NCBI GenBank assembly: GCA_900759445.1
Contig: CAAEVH010000075.1
Location: 14,930-78,929 of the forward strand
Direction of reading: 5' to 3'
Origin: an uncultured Raoultella sp.
GTDB lineage: Bacteria; Pseudomonadota; Gammaproteobacteria; Enterobacterales; Enterobacteriaceae
DNA: 64,000 nt
Shown one piece after another: positions 8,699-17,383 of this stretch. Under the pieces are notes generated by a model. That model searched no databases. It was not told where the DNA came from and saw nothing but the letters and a program-made list of their open reading frames with translations. The position numbers were made by a program, and so were the translations under genes. Position 1 is the first letter of the stretch; the number at the start of each line of letters is the position of its first letter.

Positions 8699-9172
8699 TT
8701 AATCAGCGGCATTACAGATATAGGTAGGTAGCGCTGAGATCATAAAAAGATAGTTGCCATTTTTTTGTTGGTTTATTCGAATATGAAGACTCTTGTCCGG
8801 GTACACGAAAAAATCAGGTTGGTACTGACTCAACCAGCCATCGTCCACATTATCATCCGGAAACTTAATATTTTTCTCTGATGTCATATAATAGATATCC
8901 TGATGTCGGCGCATGATAAACGATATTTTACGGTTAAAAATATTCTGCGAATCAGATCGCGCACGGCCATTAATACTCACCACGCCAGCCTGACCGCTAA
9001 ACATAAAACGGAGTGAAACATCGATATTTTCATTTGCATAATGCTGAGAAAAACTGGCAACGCAGGAAAAATCATCAGGCCCTTTTTTACTCCATAATGA
9101 ATAAATGAACACCGCAGCAGTCGCTGCCGTTAATACCGGCAGCAGTACCTTTAATTTACGGCTAATTCTCAC
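8699..9172 (-). CDS. FidL-like small membrane protein
   Basis: A 157-residue protein with one N-terminal transmembrane helix (about residues 8-27) and a periplasmic domain with two cysteines (in FSCVASF and YICNAAD). Position and architecture match FidL, the membrane partner encoded directly after the ToxR-like regulator MarT in Salmonella SPI-3. GTG start at 9172 abuts the stop codon of the upstream regulator, implying translational coupling. The function of FidL proteins is not established; modulation of the partner's periplasmic sensor domain is an inference. An immunity role towards the convergent microcin-like gene is possible but unsupported. Confidence 0.7.
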   Translation of the reverse strand: MRISRKLKVLLPVLTAATAAVFIYSLWSKKGPDDFSCVASFSQHYANENIDVSLRFMFSGQAGVVSINGRARSDSQNIFNRKISFIMRRHQDIYYMTSEKNIKFPDDNVDDGWLSQYQPDFFVYPDKSLHIRINQQKNGNYLFMISALPTYICNAAD

Positions 9173-10051
9173 TTACTGGTCCTCAAAAAAATAATCAGAA
9201 ACACAACTGTTGGGTTCGTTCATCTGCTTATCACAGCGAATAACGGAGGTTCTCGGCAGCAGCGGAAAACGAGTAACGTATACCCAGGGATAATTTGTGC
9301 AGTTCTCCAGGAACTGGCTGGCTCGTCTGAGAGCGGAGGAACGCTCTTTATCAGAGATAATGGCGCCCGAGAGATGGATGTGACAACCCTCAATGGTTTT
9401 CAGGAAGTCGTAGTGAGAAAAGTACTGGCTTTGCCCCTCAACATAACGACTCGTCGCGAGAAATCCTACGCTAAGAATAATGGTCAGTAGCGCCCCCGTC
9501 ATCACGCCTGGCAATGAGTGACGGCACCCTGTCTTGCGCCTTGTTTCCGGGTGTTCCGGTGGTTGTATTTCTTCGTTCTCGGTTATCGCCGATTCGCCAT
9601 CATCCTGAATTGATAACGGAGGTTGCGTTTTAAGTGTCCGTTCCTGCAGCGTTTCATCAAAATTGATACCGTTAGAAGGCATAGGGCTGGTTTCAACCTG
9701 CTGTTCGGAGGTCAGTTTTTTAATATATACGCCACTGGCCAGCGTTAACCCCACGCGCGAAATCGTCACCACCAGCTCTTCATCAAGGCCCATCTTTTTA
9801 AGGCCTTTACGCAGGATAGAAATGTTTTGATAAAATGTATTAGTGGATACCTGCATACCGCATTTTGTCCAGACAATATCCAGGAATTCTTGCTGGGTAA
9901 CGATACTGCCAATCCGTTCAATAAGAAGCAATAAACACCGACTGGCTGGTGAATTTAAGATAATAACATTGTCATGATTATTAAGGTCGCGCAACGTACT
10001 GGTTGCCGGATGAAACTCAACGGTTCCATTTATAATATAATGGTTATGCAT
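9173..10051 (-). CDS. ToxR/CadC-family membrane-bound regulator (MarT-like)
   Basis: A 292-residue protein with an N-terminal OmpR-type winged helix (about residues 5-105: INGTVEFHPATSTLRDL, SPASRCLLLLIE, VSTNTFYQNISILRKGL), an acidic, proline-rich linker, a single transmembrane helix (about 178-198) and a C-terminal periplasmic domain with four cysteines (GCHIHL, ENCTN, IRCDK, NSCVSD) that could form redox-sensitive disulfides. This is the one-component ToxR/CadC architecture, where DNA binding is controlled by an envelope signal. It is coupled to the FidL-like gene and lies convergent to the microcin unit. The most likely targets are neighbouring secretion or fimbrial genes, but no operator is visible. 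Confidence 0.8.
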   Translation of the reverse strand: MHNHYIINGTVEFHPATSTLRDLNNHDNVIILNSPASRCLLLLIERIGSIVTQQEFLDIVWTKCGMQVSTNTFYQNISILRKGLKKMGLDEELVVTISRVGLTLASGVYIKKLTSEQQVETSPMPSNGINFDETLQERTLKTQPPLSIQDDGESAITENEEIQPPEHPETRRKTGCRHSLPGVMTGALLTIILSVGFLATSRYVEGQSQYFSHYDFLKTIEGCHIHLSGAIISDKERSSALRRASQFLENCTNYPWVYVTRFPLLPRTSVIRCDKQMNEPNSCVSDYFFEDQ

Positions 10052-10841
10052 ACGTTTACGTCAAGGCTCCTGGTAAAATTCAGGCACTGGCAATAATCCA
10101 CTACGTACAATAACCCCACCAGAGATTGTTTTATTGTTTGGGTAGCGGGTTATGAGACTTCCTGATACAACATGACTAATAACGAACAGATGGAAGCGAG
10201 ACAACTATAATTAATATAATCTACTACGGATTTAACATATCTTATTCATCAAGAAAACCAGCAATAAAATATGCATATTAGACTTCCTGCCATCATTAAC
10301 AAATTAAAGCACGCATTTAATTCTTAATAAACATTAAGACAGTCCCAGTATAATCACAGCTCCGAGGAGCAGACCAACTGTTTTTAACCAATAGATATCC
10401 ATCATTTGATAGGCAAAACAAATCATCCAAAATATAGTCAGCACTGTTATATTTTATCCAGCAATCGATATAATTCTTATATTGTGATTTATTGAGATAA
10501 TTTCATAAACAGAATTCATTGATGCGCTTGATTTTAATCATTATTTTTTCACTCATTGATTTAAATCAATTATTGCTTATCTAAAAAATTAAATAAATCA
10601 ATCAGGATTCTTTATCTTTCCTTAAAAAATCATCCACAAATCTCACGCCAGGGCTCGCCCCCACGCTTAAAAATATTCAGCGTATAATGTGCCAGTTGTG
10701 ATGATTCATAGAGGCAAAATAAGAATATTCCCTGATTTTAAAGGACCTGTTGATGAACGAAGATTTTTATTTTTACTTAAATGAGGGGGCCTGCAGATTT
10801 TCATTTAGCTAACTCATCAGCCAGTGAGTGATGAAGGTCCC
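10052..10841. other. AT-rich intergenic region without recognised gene
   Basis: About 790 bp of AT-rich DNA upstream of the MarT-like gene. I see no supported gene. A 19-codon frame at 10753-10812 has an AAGGA ribosome site 7 nt before its ATG and could be a tiny peptide gene, but nothing else supports it. The region ends at the tRNA-Asn 3'-end remnant, so it is probably the right margin of an older island that also contains the fimbrial and microcin genes. Confidence 0.5.
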
Positions 10842-10856
10842 CCAGTCAGAGGAGCC
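10842..10856 (+). repeat. Decayed tRNA-Asn 3' end / att-like scar
   Basis: Fifteen of the 16 bases of the ICE att core (CCAGTCAGAGGAGCC) recur here without the rest of a tRNA. The following bases, including the terminator at 10867-10899, resemble the flank downstream of the other two tRNA-Asn 3' ends in the window (57454 onward; minus strand below 63969). The simplest reading is the right attachment scar of an older element that used a tRNA-Asn further left. Confidence 0.65.
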
Positions 10857-10866
10857 TGATTTAAAC

Positions 10867-10899
10867 AGCCCGCTTCAGGAAACTTAAGCGGGCTTTTTG
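10867..10899 (+). terminator. tRNA-Asn-type intrinsic terminator
   Basis: Stem AGCCCGCTT / AAGCGGGCT followed by TTTTT. It is the same hairpin that follows the tRNA-Asn 3' ends at 57478 and 63945 (minus), with a few substitutions. It may also terminate erfK on the opposite strand. Confidence 0.75.
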
Positions 10900-10958
10900 C
10901 TTTGCTGCTTTTGAATTCACCCGCAATGGGTTATTTCCACGCCAACGATCGCGCGCCG

Positions 10959-11903
10959 CTAGCTCCCGATATGGCTTTGGGTGCCAGCCTCGCTGATATT
11001 AACCGGCATGCCGGAGCGTCGTTCGAGAGCCTGCTCCGCCCGAATCACATTGACACCCACCCCCTTCACAAACGCCTGAATGCCTGCGGTCAGGGGTAAC
11101 GGCACTTTTCTGTCCGATTCGTATTCTGCGCGGTTACGCGACAGCGGCTCATGAACTTCAACCCAGCGACTACCGTCCGGCTCTTCGGTAAACTTCACCG
11201 GCTGATCGATAATCTGCACGCGGGTGCCAACCGGGACGTTGTCGAACAGATATTTAATATCGTCATTCCGCAGGCGAATACACCCCTGACTGACGCGCAG
11301 CCCGATACCAAAATTAGCATTAGTGCCATGAATAGCGTACAACCTGCCGATATAAATCGCGTACAGTCCCATCGGGTTATCCGGCCCGGCCGGAACGAAC
11401 GCCGGCAGACTTTCGCCTCTGCGGGCATATTCACGCCGCGTGTTGGCCGTTGGCGTCCAGGTCGGCGCTTCCTGCTTACGTTCTACGGTCGTGACCCAGT
11501 TGCGCGGCGTTTCACGCCCCGCCTGGCCGATACCAATTGGCAAAACCTCAACGGTGTTGCCTTCCGGCGGATAGTAATAGAGGCGCATTTCCGCTACGTT
11601 GACCACGATGCCTTCACGAACCGTAGCAGGCAAAATCAGCTGCTGCGGGATCACCAGCGTCGTCCCCGACCTCGGTAGAAAGACATCAACGCCGGGGTTC
11701 GCTTCCAGCATATTGCTCAGCCCCTGCCCGTATTGCGCTGCAAAGGCTTCCAGCGGTTGAGTATTATTGTGCGGTACGGTAATCAGTTGCGGGCTTCCCA
11801 CCAGGCGGCTTCCTTCCGGCGGCAACAGATAACTTACGGCCAGCGCACTCTGGCTTGAGAGAATAAATAAAAAAGAGCAAAACCATTTCACACGCCGCAC
11901 CAT
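10959..11903 (-). CDS. erfK: L,D-transpeptidase ErfK (LdtA)
   Basis: A 314-residue periplasmic enzyme that attaches Braun lipoprotein to peptidoglycan. It has a signal peptide (1-22, ending ALA), a LysM-like segment ([19 protein letters not shown]...LVIPQQL, about 40-90) and a YkuD catalytic domain with AIHGTN and the active-site block SQGCIRLRN (about residues 190-215). Length and sequence fit the enterobacterial ErfK/YbiS/YcfS group. Neighbours cbl and nac on the same strand match the erfK-nac-cbl region of E. coli, which supports erfK rather than ybiS or ycfS. The start codon is followed by a typical VRRVKW signal start. Confidence 0.93.
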   Translation of the reverse strand: MVRRVKWFCSFLFILSSQSALAVSYLLPPEGSRLVGSPQLITVPHNNTQPLEAFAAQYGQGLSNMLEANPGVDVFLPRSGTTLVIPQQLILPATVREGIVVNVAEMRLYYYPPEGNTVEVLPIGIGQAGRETPRNWVTTVERKQEAPTWTPTANTRREYARRGESLPAFVPAGPDNPMGLYAIYIGRLYAIHGTNANFGIGLRVSQGCIRLRNDDIKYLFDNVPVGTRVQIIDQPVKFTEEPDGSRWVEVHEPLSRNRAEYESDRKVPLPLTAGIQAFVKGVGVNVIRAEQALERRSGMPVNISEAGTQSHIGS

Positions 11904-12009
11904 TTATTTCCCTTCCTCAGTCGCGACAATCGTGAATGAATTATAGCGTTTTTCTCACCTCTTCGTGGCAGCGGACCGCTGTTCCTTTATCCGCCACCGC
12001 GAAAATCTT

Positions 12010-12960
12010 TCAAATCTGATAATCAATGGCCGCTTCTTCCGGCTCCATTGCCTGACGTTTAATTTCATCCAGCGACAGTCCGGCGTTGCACAGCTCGATA
12101 AACCGCCAGACATAATTGCGCTGCAGTTGCCCGCGTTTAAGCCCTAACCAGACGGTATTCGCATCGAAAAGGTGCCGGGTTTCCAGGCGGGTAAAGGTGT
12201 CTGACTCCCGGGCATCGCCCGATTGTTCCGCCACCAGCCCGACGCCGAGTCCCAGCTCAACATAGGTTTTAATGACGTCGGAGTCCTGTGCGCTAAGGAC
12301 AATATCCGGCATTAGCCCTTTACGGTTAAAGGCTTCATCAATACGCGAGCGCCCGGTGATGCCCTGCCGATAGGTAATTAACGGCCAGCGAGAAATAGCT
12401 TCGAGAGTTAAAGGGGTCGTTTGCACCAGCGGGTGATCTTTCGGCACCAGCAGGCTGTGATGCCAGCGGAACCAGGGAAAAGCCACCAGCGTCGGATCGT
12501 TACTCAGACGTTCACTGGCGATGCCGATATCTGCGCCACCGTTATGCAACAGCGCTTCAATCTCCTGAGGGGTACCCTGAATCAGTTCCAGCCGCACATC
12601 GGAAAAGAGCTCCCGGAAAGCTTTAATCACCGGCGGCAGGCTATAGCGCGCCTGGGTATGGGTCGTCGCAATGGTGAGCACACCGGAGGCATCGTTGGTA
12701 AACAGGTCGGCAAGACGGCGGACATTGCTGGCTTCATTGAGAATGCGTTCCGCAATGGATAAGAGCGCTTTACCCGGCTCCGTCATCCCCAGCAGACGCT
12801 TACCGCGTCGGATGAAGATCTCGATCCCCAGCTCTTCTTCCAGTTCACGGATATGACGGCTCACGCCCGATTGCGATGTATACAGCATATTTGCGACTTC
12901 CGTCAGGTTGTAATCCTGACGGGCAGCCTCACGAATAATTTTTAGTTGCTGGAAATTCAC
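12010..12960 (-). CDS. cbl: LysR-type regulator Cbl of sulfur metabolism
   Basis: A 316-residue LysR-type activator close to E. coli Cbl, which controls taurine/alkanesulfonate utilisation genes under sulfate limitation. N-terminal winged helix MNFQQLKIIREAARQDYN; the conserved recognition region SQSGVSRHIRELEEELG; co-inducer domain from about residue 90 (TTHTQARYSLPPVIKAF). I chose GTG 12960 because it follows GGAGG on the minus strand and gives the 316 residues of E. coli Cbl; an ATG eight codons upstream has no better site. The C-terminus (IDYQI) is the same as in E. coli. It lies 106 bp after nac on the same strand. Confidence 0.94.
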   Translation of the reverse strand: MNFQQLKIIREAARQDYNLTEVANMLYTSQSGVSRHIRELEEELGIEIFIRRGKRLLGMTEPGKALLSIAERILNEASNVRRLADLFTNDASGVLTIATTHTQARYSLPPVIKAFRELFSDVRLELIQGTPQEIEALLHNGGADIGIASERLSNDPTLVAFPWFRWHHSLLVPKDHPLVQTTPLTLEAISRWPLITYRQGITGRSRIDEAFNRKGLMPDIVLSAQDSDVIKTYVELGLGVGLVAEQSGDARESDTFTRLETRHLFDANTVWLGLKRGQLQRNYVWRFIELCNAGLSLDEIKRQAMEPEEAAIDYQI

Positions 12961-13066
12961 CCTTTCCTCCGGGCTATCAGACATAACATATGCTCTATTG
13001 TTAAAGTCTGTCGTCCTTACTAACAAATAATAAAAACCAGCAACTTATTCCTTTCGGGAATATAGA

Positions 13067-13984
13067 TTAACTTACCAGCAACAATTCACGATTTTCCAGC
13101 GAAGGACGACTCACCAGCGAAAGCAAAATCTCTTTCACCGCCTGTGCCTGCGGTGACAGACTGCCCTTCGCCGACATATTCAGCGATAACGACAGACTCA
13201 TCGAGGGCGTACTGATCCGCGCCATCCAGCCGTTTGCCGCTCCGCACAGCGATCGCGCGGCGGACTCTGGCAGCACGGTAACGCCCATTCCACTGGCAAT
13301 CGCCGCGGTTAGCGTCGTAATGGATTCAATTTCACCGATAATTTTCGCCGACAGACGACGCAGGGTGAACGCTTCCGTCACCCGCGCACGTACCGCGCTG
13401 TAATCGCGCGGCAGGAACAGATTCATCTCCGCCACCGCGGTCAGATCGACGCTCTGTCCCGGGCAATCGCGGGTCCCCACCAGATAAAGATCTTCTTTCA
13501 ACAAAGGCTGGCTGATGATGCCAGCTACCGGCGAACGCTCGTAGAGCACGGCCATATCCAGCTGGCCGCTGAGCAGTTTATCGTTAAGGATTGTCCCACT
13601 ACTTTCCTGCAGATAGACCATCACTTCGGGTAGCTCATTGCGCACCGTCTGCAGCAGCGGCATGGTAATGGCAGAAGCCGCGGTCCCCGGCGCAAGGCCA
13701 ATCGAGACCTGCCCGCTGAGCGTATGACCCACGTTATTCACCGCCAGCTGCGCCTGCTCGCACTGACGCAGGATGGTGCGCGCATGGGTATAGAGAATCT
13801 TCCCGGCTTCGGTCGGGGTAACGCCGCGCTTTGTCCGAATCAGCAGTTGCTGGTCCAGTTCGCCTTCCAGGGTCGCCACCTGCTGGCTCAGCGCCGGTTG
13901 TGCGATGTGCAAGACTTCAGCAGCCTGGGTCAGACTGCCGATATCGACGATTTTTACAAAATACTTCAGTCGTCTTAAGTTCAT
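13067..13984 (-). CDS. nac: LysR-type nitrogen assimilation control protein Nac
   Basis: A 305-residue LysR-type regulator that couples sigma-70 promoters to nitrogen limitation. The N-terminal MNLRRLKYFVKIVDIGSLTQ and HTH IAQPALSQQVATLEGEL are characteristic. ATG 13984 is preceded by AGGAGG; the longer frame (to 14014) adds ten unlikely residues. A sigma-54 promoter and an NtrC-type site lie upstream (see 14041 and 14173), as expected for nac, which is activated by phospho-NtrC. Presence of nac supports Klebsiella/Enterobacter/Citrobacter/E. coli-like hosts rather than Salmonella. Confidence 0.94.
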   Translation of the reverse strand: MNLRRLKYFVKIVDIGSLTQAAEVLHIAQPALSQQVATLEGELDQQLLIRTKRGVTPTEAGKILYTHARTILRQCEQAQLAVNNVGHTLSGQVSIGLAPGTAASAITMPLLQTVRNELPEVMVYLQESSGTILNDKLLSGQLDMAVLYERSPVAGIISQPLLKEDLYLVGTRDCPGQSVDLTAVAEMNLFLPRDYSAVRARVTEAFTLRRLSAKIIGEIESITTLTAAIASGMGVTVLPESAARSLCGAANGWMARISTPSMSLSLSLNMSAKGSLSPQAQAVKEILLSLVSRPSLENRELLLVS

Positions 13985-14040
13985 TTTGCCTCCTGTAAGG
14001 AAAGCCAGTACCAACGCTGGCTATTGAGTTACAGAGGTTT

Positions 14041-14056
14041 TGCAATTTGCTTGCCA
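14041..14056 (-). promoter_or_regulatory. Sigma-54 promoter of nac
   Basis: On the minus strand the sequence TGGCAAGCAAATTGCA has the -24 GG and -12 GC dinucleotides exactly 10 bp apart (consensus TGGCAC-N5-TTGCA). The inferred transcription start is about 45 bp upstream of the nac ATG. Sigma-54 control of nac is established in Klebsiella and E. coli. Confidence 0.85.
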
Positions 14057-14172
14057 GTTTTTTTGCATCGGTGCAAAGGCCGCTACAGGCGGCGTGATAA
14101 GCGATTCTGATAGCAACAGAGTATTTATTTGCCCGGTAAGCGGATTACGCTATGCCCCATTAGGGGTATATT

Positions 14173-14189
14173 TGCACCACAACGGTGCG
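14173..14189 (-). promoter_or_regulatory. NtrC-type enhancer site upstream of nac
   Basis: TGCACC-ACAAC-GGTGCG is a near-perfect NtrC operator (TGCACC-N5-GGTGCA). Its centre is about 150 bp upstream of the start inferred from the sigma-54 promoter, a normal enhancer distance. A weaker dyad (TTTGCATCGGTGCAAA, about 14062-14077) lies closer to the promoter. Confidence 0.8.
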
Positions 14190-14266
14190 CATTGATGGAA
14201 AACAGCGCAAACGCATCCCTGTTGCTGAAATTGTCAGCAATCAAACAGATTCGGGTGATTCTGCCT

Positions 14267-14295
14267 TTGACAAGGCCATGCGCCGCCGTTAATAT
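14267..14295 (+). promoter_or_regulatory. Promoter of tRNA-Asn
   Basis: TTGACA (14267-14272) and TAATAT (14290-14295) are separated by exactly 17 bp, followed by a GC-rich discriminator-like GCGCC. This near-consensus sigma-70 promoter lies 18 bp upstream of the mature tRNA 5' end. Confidence 0.88.
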
Positions 14296-14313
14296 GCGCC
14301 CCGTTCACACGAT

Positions 14314-14389
14314 TCCTCTGTAGTTCAGTCGGTAGAACGGCGGACTGTTAATCCGTATGTCACTGGTTCGAGTCCAGTCAGAGGAGCCA
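14314..14389 (+). tRNA. tRNA-Asn (anticodon GTT)
   Basis: A 76 nt cloverleaf: acceptor TCCTCTG pairs with CAGAGGA, the D-loop contains AGTTCAGTCGGTAGAA, anticodon GTT at 14347-14349 lies in the stem CGGAC/GTCCG context, the T-arm is CTGGTTCGAGTCCAG, and CCA is encoded. The gene is intact despite carrying the ICE insertion, because the integrated copy restores the 3' end. It corresponds to one of the asn tRNA genes of the E. coli asnT/U/V/W group; which one cannot be decided. Confidence 0.96.
14374..14389 (+). repeat. attL core of the ICE
   Basis: CCAGTCAGAGGAGCCA, the last 16 bases of the tRNA-Asn gene. It is repeated exactly at 57454-57469. The bases on both sides differ between the two copies, so the core is 16 bp. 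Confidence 0.92.
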
Positions 14390-14550
14390 ATTTCCTGCTT
14401 TCATGCATCCTTGCGAATCATTATATGATGTTGGTTCAACAGGTTAGCGTGAAAACTCTTCCCGATGCATTTTGATTTTATCCTCCGCATCGGGAGAATT
14501 TGGTGGTCAGATTTGGGGTCAGTTTGGTTCGATTATGGAGTGACCCCCAT
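14390..14550 (+). promoter_or_regulatory. Left end of the ICE: candidate integrase arm sites
   Basis: A 161 bp gap between attL and the integrase. It contains TGGTGGTCAG (14501-14510) and TGGGGTCAG (14514-14522). TGGTGGTC recurs twice near the right end (57374-57381, 57386-57393) and once in the internal right-end copy (52312-52319), suggesting arm-type binding sites for Int or an accessory factor. Confidence 0.4.
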
Positions 14551-15819
14551 ATGTCTCTCAACGACACGAAAATCCGCAGTCTCAAACCTTCTGAAAAATC
14601 CTTCAAAGTCTCCGATTCACACGGTCTATACCTCTTGGTCAATCCAGGCGGCTCACGTCTCTGGTATCTTAAGTATCGAATTAACGGTAAAGAATCCCGC
14701 CTTGGCTTAGGCGCTTATCCCGATGTATCCCTTTCCGACGCCCGGCAACAACGAGACGGTATCCGCAAGTTGCTGGCGCAGAACATTAACCCCGCTCAGC
14801 AACGTATAGCCGAAAGAGCCGCCCGCTCACCGGAAAAGGTCTTTAAGACAGTGGCGCTGGCGTGGCATAAAAGCAATAAAAAATGGTCGCAGAATACCGC
14901 TGACCGTCTGCTTGCCAGCATGCACAATCATATTTTTCCGGTTATCGGACATCTGTCCGTCACGGAACTTAAACCCCGTCATTTCATTGACCTGCTGAAA
15001 AGCATTGAGAAAAAAGGTCTGCTGGAAGTCGCGTCCCGCACGCGGCAGCACCTCTGTAACATCATGCGTCATGCGGTTCATCAGGGATTCATTGACAGCA
15101 ACCCGGCGGCAAACCTTGACGGCGTGACAGCGCCCCCCGTTAAGCGCCACTACCCCGCCCTGCCGCTGGAACGCCTGCCGGAATTGCTGGGGCGCATTGA
15201 TGGTTATCAGCAGGGACGAGGGTTAACCCGTCAAGCGGTCCTTCTGACCCTTCACCTGTTTATCCGTTCCAGTGAACTGCGTTTCGCCCGATGGAGCGAG
15301 TTTGATTTCAGGAACTGTATCTGGACCATCCCCGCTACCCGCGAAGCTCTTCCCGGTGTTCGTTATTCCGGACGCGGAGCCAAAATGCGCACGCCCCACA
15401 TTGTTCCATTATCCCGGCAAGCCATCGTTATCCTGAAACAAGAAGAGGAAATCTCAGGTCATCTGGAACTAGTGTTCCCCGGTGACCATAACCCTTACAG
15501 GCCAATGTGTGAAAATACAGTCAACAAGGCACTGCGACTGATGGGCTATGACACAAAAATGGACATTTGCGGCCATGGCTTTCGGGCAATGGCATGCAGC
15601 GCCTTAATGGAATCCGGACTCTGGTCGAAGGATGCTGTTGAACGCCAAATGAGTCATCAGGAACGCAACAGCGTGCGGATAGCTTATATCCACAAAGCTG
15701 AACATCTGGAAGCCCGTAAAGCGATGATGCAGTGGTGGTCTGATTATCTTTATACGTGCCGGGAAAACTATGTTCCCCCATATATATATAGTAAAAATAT
15801 CAGTCATGAAGCTACCTGA
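14551..15819 (+). CDS. int: P4-type tyrosine recombinase (ICE integrase)
   Basis: A 422-residue tyrosine recombinase that catalyses site-specific integration and excision at tRNA-Asn. DUF4102-type arm-binding N-terminus (MSLNDTKIRSLKPSEK, DSHGLYLLVNPGG, RLGLGAYPDVSLSDAR), core-binding domain about 100-190, and a catalytic domain with the R in FIRSSELRFARWSEF, H-x-x-R in CGHGFRAMACS and the later H/Y region (HQERNSVRIAYIHKAEH). ATG 14551 follows GGAG by 10 nt. It is very similar in wording to integrases of the Yersinia high-pathogenicity island and ICEKp. It is transcribed away from the tRNA and ends before a strong terminator. Confidence 0.94.
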   Translation: MSLNDTKIRSLKPSEKSFKVSDSHGLYLLVNPGGSRLWYLKYRINGKESRLGLGAYPDVSLSDARQQRDGIRKLLAQNINPAQQRIAERAARSPEKVFKTVALAWHKSNKKWSQNTADRLLASMHNHIFPVIGHLSVTELKPRHFIDLLKSIEKKGLLEVASRTRQHLCNIMRHAVHQGFIDSNPAANLDGVTAPPVKRHYPALPLERLPELLGRIDGYQQGRGLTRQAVLLTLHLFIRSSELRFARWSEFDFRNCIWTIPATREALPGVRYSGRGAKMRTPHIVPLSRQAIVILKQEEEISGHLELVFPGDHNPYRPMCENTVNKALRLMGYDTKMDICGHGFRAMACSALMESGLWSKDAVERQMSHQERNSVRIAYIHKAEHLEARKAMMQWWSDYLYTCRENYVPPYIYSKNISHEAT

Positions 15820-15848
15820 GTCAGCAAAAAACTAATCAGGATTACGAT

Positions 15849-15889
15849 AACAACAGCATCTGACAACGCAGATGCTGTTGTTATTTTTC
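15849..15889 (+). terminator. Intrinsic terminator after integrase
   Basis: A perfect 14 bp stem AACAACAGCATCTG / CAGATGCTGTTGTT with a 6 nt loop, followed by ATTTTTCT. It separates int from the opposing araC-type gene. Confidence 0.92.
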
Positions 15890-15998
15890 TGTATCTTCTT
15901 CATGGTATTTCCCCTTCCATTTATCCTTGTCAGTTGGTATTAAAATCCGCCCTGTAATTTTAGAACAAAACAATGAGGGGTATGATATTCACAGAGGG

Positions 15999-16391
15999 TT
16001 ATAACTCATCACGCTTTATACCAGAACTCTTTTTCAGAACAGGTTTATTCCTTCTGACAGCCCCTGGTGTATGATGCATTTCATTTCTCATCGCTCGGGT
16101 AAATACCTGCTGACTGGTAAACCCGAGCATAAAGCACACCTCTATGACGGGTATATCCGTATTCTCCAGTAAAAAATAAGCACGTCTTAGTTTTTCAAGC
16201 TTTATATATTTCCCTAGACTTATTCCTGCCACCTCCTTGAACATCCGTTGAAAATGCCATTTTGAATAACCAGCTTTTGCAGAAACATCCTCAACCTTCA
16301 GCGGCTCCTCCAGATGCTCATCAATCCATTGCATAATTTCATACACCACAAGTCGGTTTATCTTTTCCTTCCGTATTTTTTTTATGTCCAT
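15999..16391 (-). CDS. AraC-family regulator, MarA/SoxS/RamA-like
   Basis: A 130-residue protein that is almost only the double-HTH DNA-binding domain: first HTH in LKVEDVSAKAGYSKWHFQRMFKEVAG, then SLGKYIKLEKLRRAYFLLENTDIPVIEVCFMLGFTSQQVFTRAM. Size and pattern match MarA, SoxS, Rob and RamA, which raise multidrug efflux and stress resistance. It is the last gene of a minus-strand run (pump, cyoABCD, this gene), starting 54 bp after cyoD. It may extend the response of the efflux module to chromosomal marbox promoters. Confidence 0.88.
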   Translation of the reverse strand: MDIKKIRKEKINRLVVYEIMQWIDEHLEEPLKVEDVSAKAGYSKWHFQRMFKEVAGISLGKYIKLEKLRRAYFLLENTDIPVIEVCFMLGFTSQQVFTRAMRNEMHHTPGAVRRNKPVLKKSSGIKRDEL

Positions 16392-16445
16392 ATATAGCCC
16401 CCCACAATGAGGCAGACAGGAATAACAGAAAGGCCAAAGCCCTGT

Positions 16446-16769
16446 TCACATCATCTGATGATTGAGATTCCACATGATCCACAACGACCCGGTAATAATG
16501 ATAAAGATAATGACAGCGGAAAAGACAATGGTTACGAGGTTCCAGCGCATTTCAGAAGAAGCATTCAGGTGAAGAAAATACACCAGATGTACCAGCACCT
16601 GAACAACGGCACACGTCATGACCCCGCCTGCGATGATCCCTGCGGAAACACCACTGTCCATAACCAGCCAGAACGGGATCACCGTCAGAATGACCGACAG
16701 GAGAAAGCCGGTTATATAAGACATCGTATTGCCGTAAGCTACGCCCTGTGCGTCTGCAGAATGTCTCAT
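16446..16769 (-). CDS. cyoD: Cytochrome bo ubiquinol oxidase subunit IV
   Basis: A 107-residue small subunit with three transmembrane helices ([58 protein letters not shown]) and the conserved [13 protein letters not shown] and [11 protein letters not shown] ends. ATG 16769 overlaps the cyoC stop by 4 bp and gives the usual CyoD length; the longer upstream frame is inside cyoC. It assists assembly of the Cu-heme site of subunit I. A cyoE gene, which follows cyoD in chromosomal operons, is absent here. Confidence 0.93.
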   Translation of the reverse strand: MRHSADAQGVAYGNTMSYITGFLLSVILTVIPFWLVMDSGVSAGIIAGGVMTCAVVQVLVHLVYFLHLNASSEMRWNLVTIVFSAVIIFIIITGSLWIMWNLNHQMM

Positions 16770-17383
16770 GGCATTGCTCCCATCAGGTAAACAATACTGA
16801 ACACGCAAATCCAGATGACATCGAGGAAATGCCAGAACAGACTCAGGCATATCAGACGGGGGCGACTGAATCCTGACAGACCTCGTCGGGCAACCTGATA
16901 CATCAGGATCAGCATCCAGATCAGTCCACATGTCACATGCAGACCATGGGTGCCCACCAGAGTAAACAGCGCTGACAGGAAGCCACTGCGCTGTGGGCCG
17001 AAACCCTCAGCAGTCAGGTGACTGAACTCCCAGACTTCCATTCCGATAAAACCCAGACCACACAGAAATGTCAGGGTCAGCCATCCAAGTACACCGCCCT
17101 CGCGGTCTTTATCCATGCTGATAACAGCAAAACCATAGGTAATCGAGCTAAACAGAAGCAGCACAGTTTCCGCCAGTACAAACGGAGGTTCGAAAATATC
17201 CTTACCCGCCGGACCACCTGCAATGTTATGAACCATGACGCCGTAAGTCGCGAACTGGGTGGCGAAGATAATGCAGTCGCTCATCAGGTAGATCCAGAAG
17301 CCGAAGACCTTACTGGTACCTGTACCCTGATGCCCGTGCTCAGCACGGGTGCGGAAGGATGAATCCAGGGCTTCACTTACCAT
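16766..17383 (-). CDS. cyoC: Cytochrome bo ubiquinol oxidase subunit III
   Basis: A 205-residue integral membrane subunit with five predicted helices. Motifs: [60 protein letters not shown] and [20 protein letters not shown], all typical of heme-copper oxidase subunit III. The start overlaps the end of cyoB by 11 bp and its end overlaps cyoD by 4 bp, so the operon is tightly coupled. Full length compared with E. coli CyoC (204). Confidence 0.95.
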   Translation of the reverse strand: MVSEALDSSFRTRAEHGHQGTGTSKVFGFWIYLMSDCIIFATQFATYGVMVHNIAGGPAGKDIFEPPFVLAETVLLLFSSITYGFAVISMDKDREGGVLGWLTLTFLCGLGFIGMEVWEFSHLTAEGFGPQRSGFLSALFTLVGTHGLHVTCGLIWMLILMYQVARRGLSGFSRPRLICLSLFWHFLDVIWICVFSIVYLMGAMP

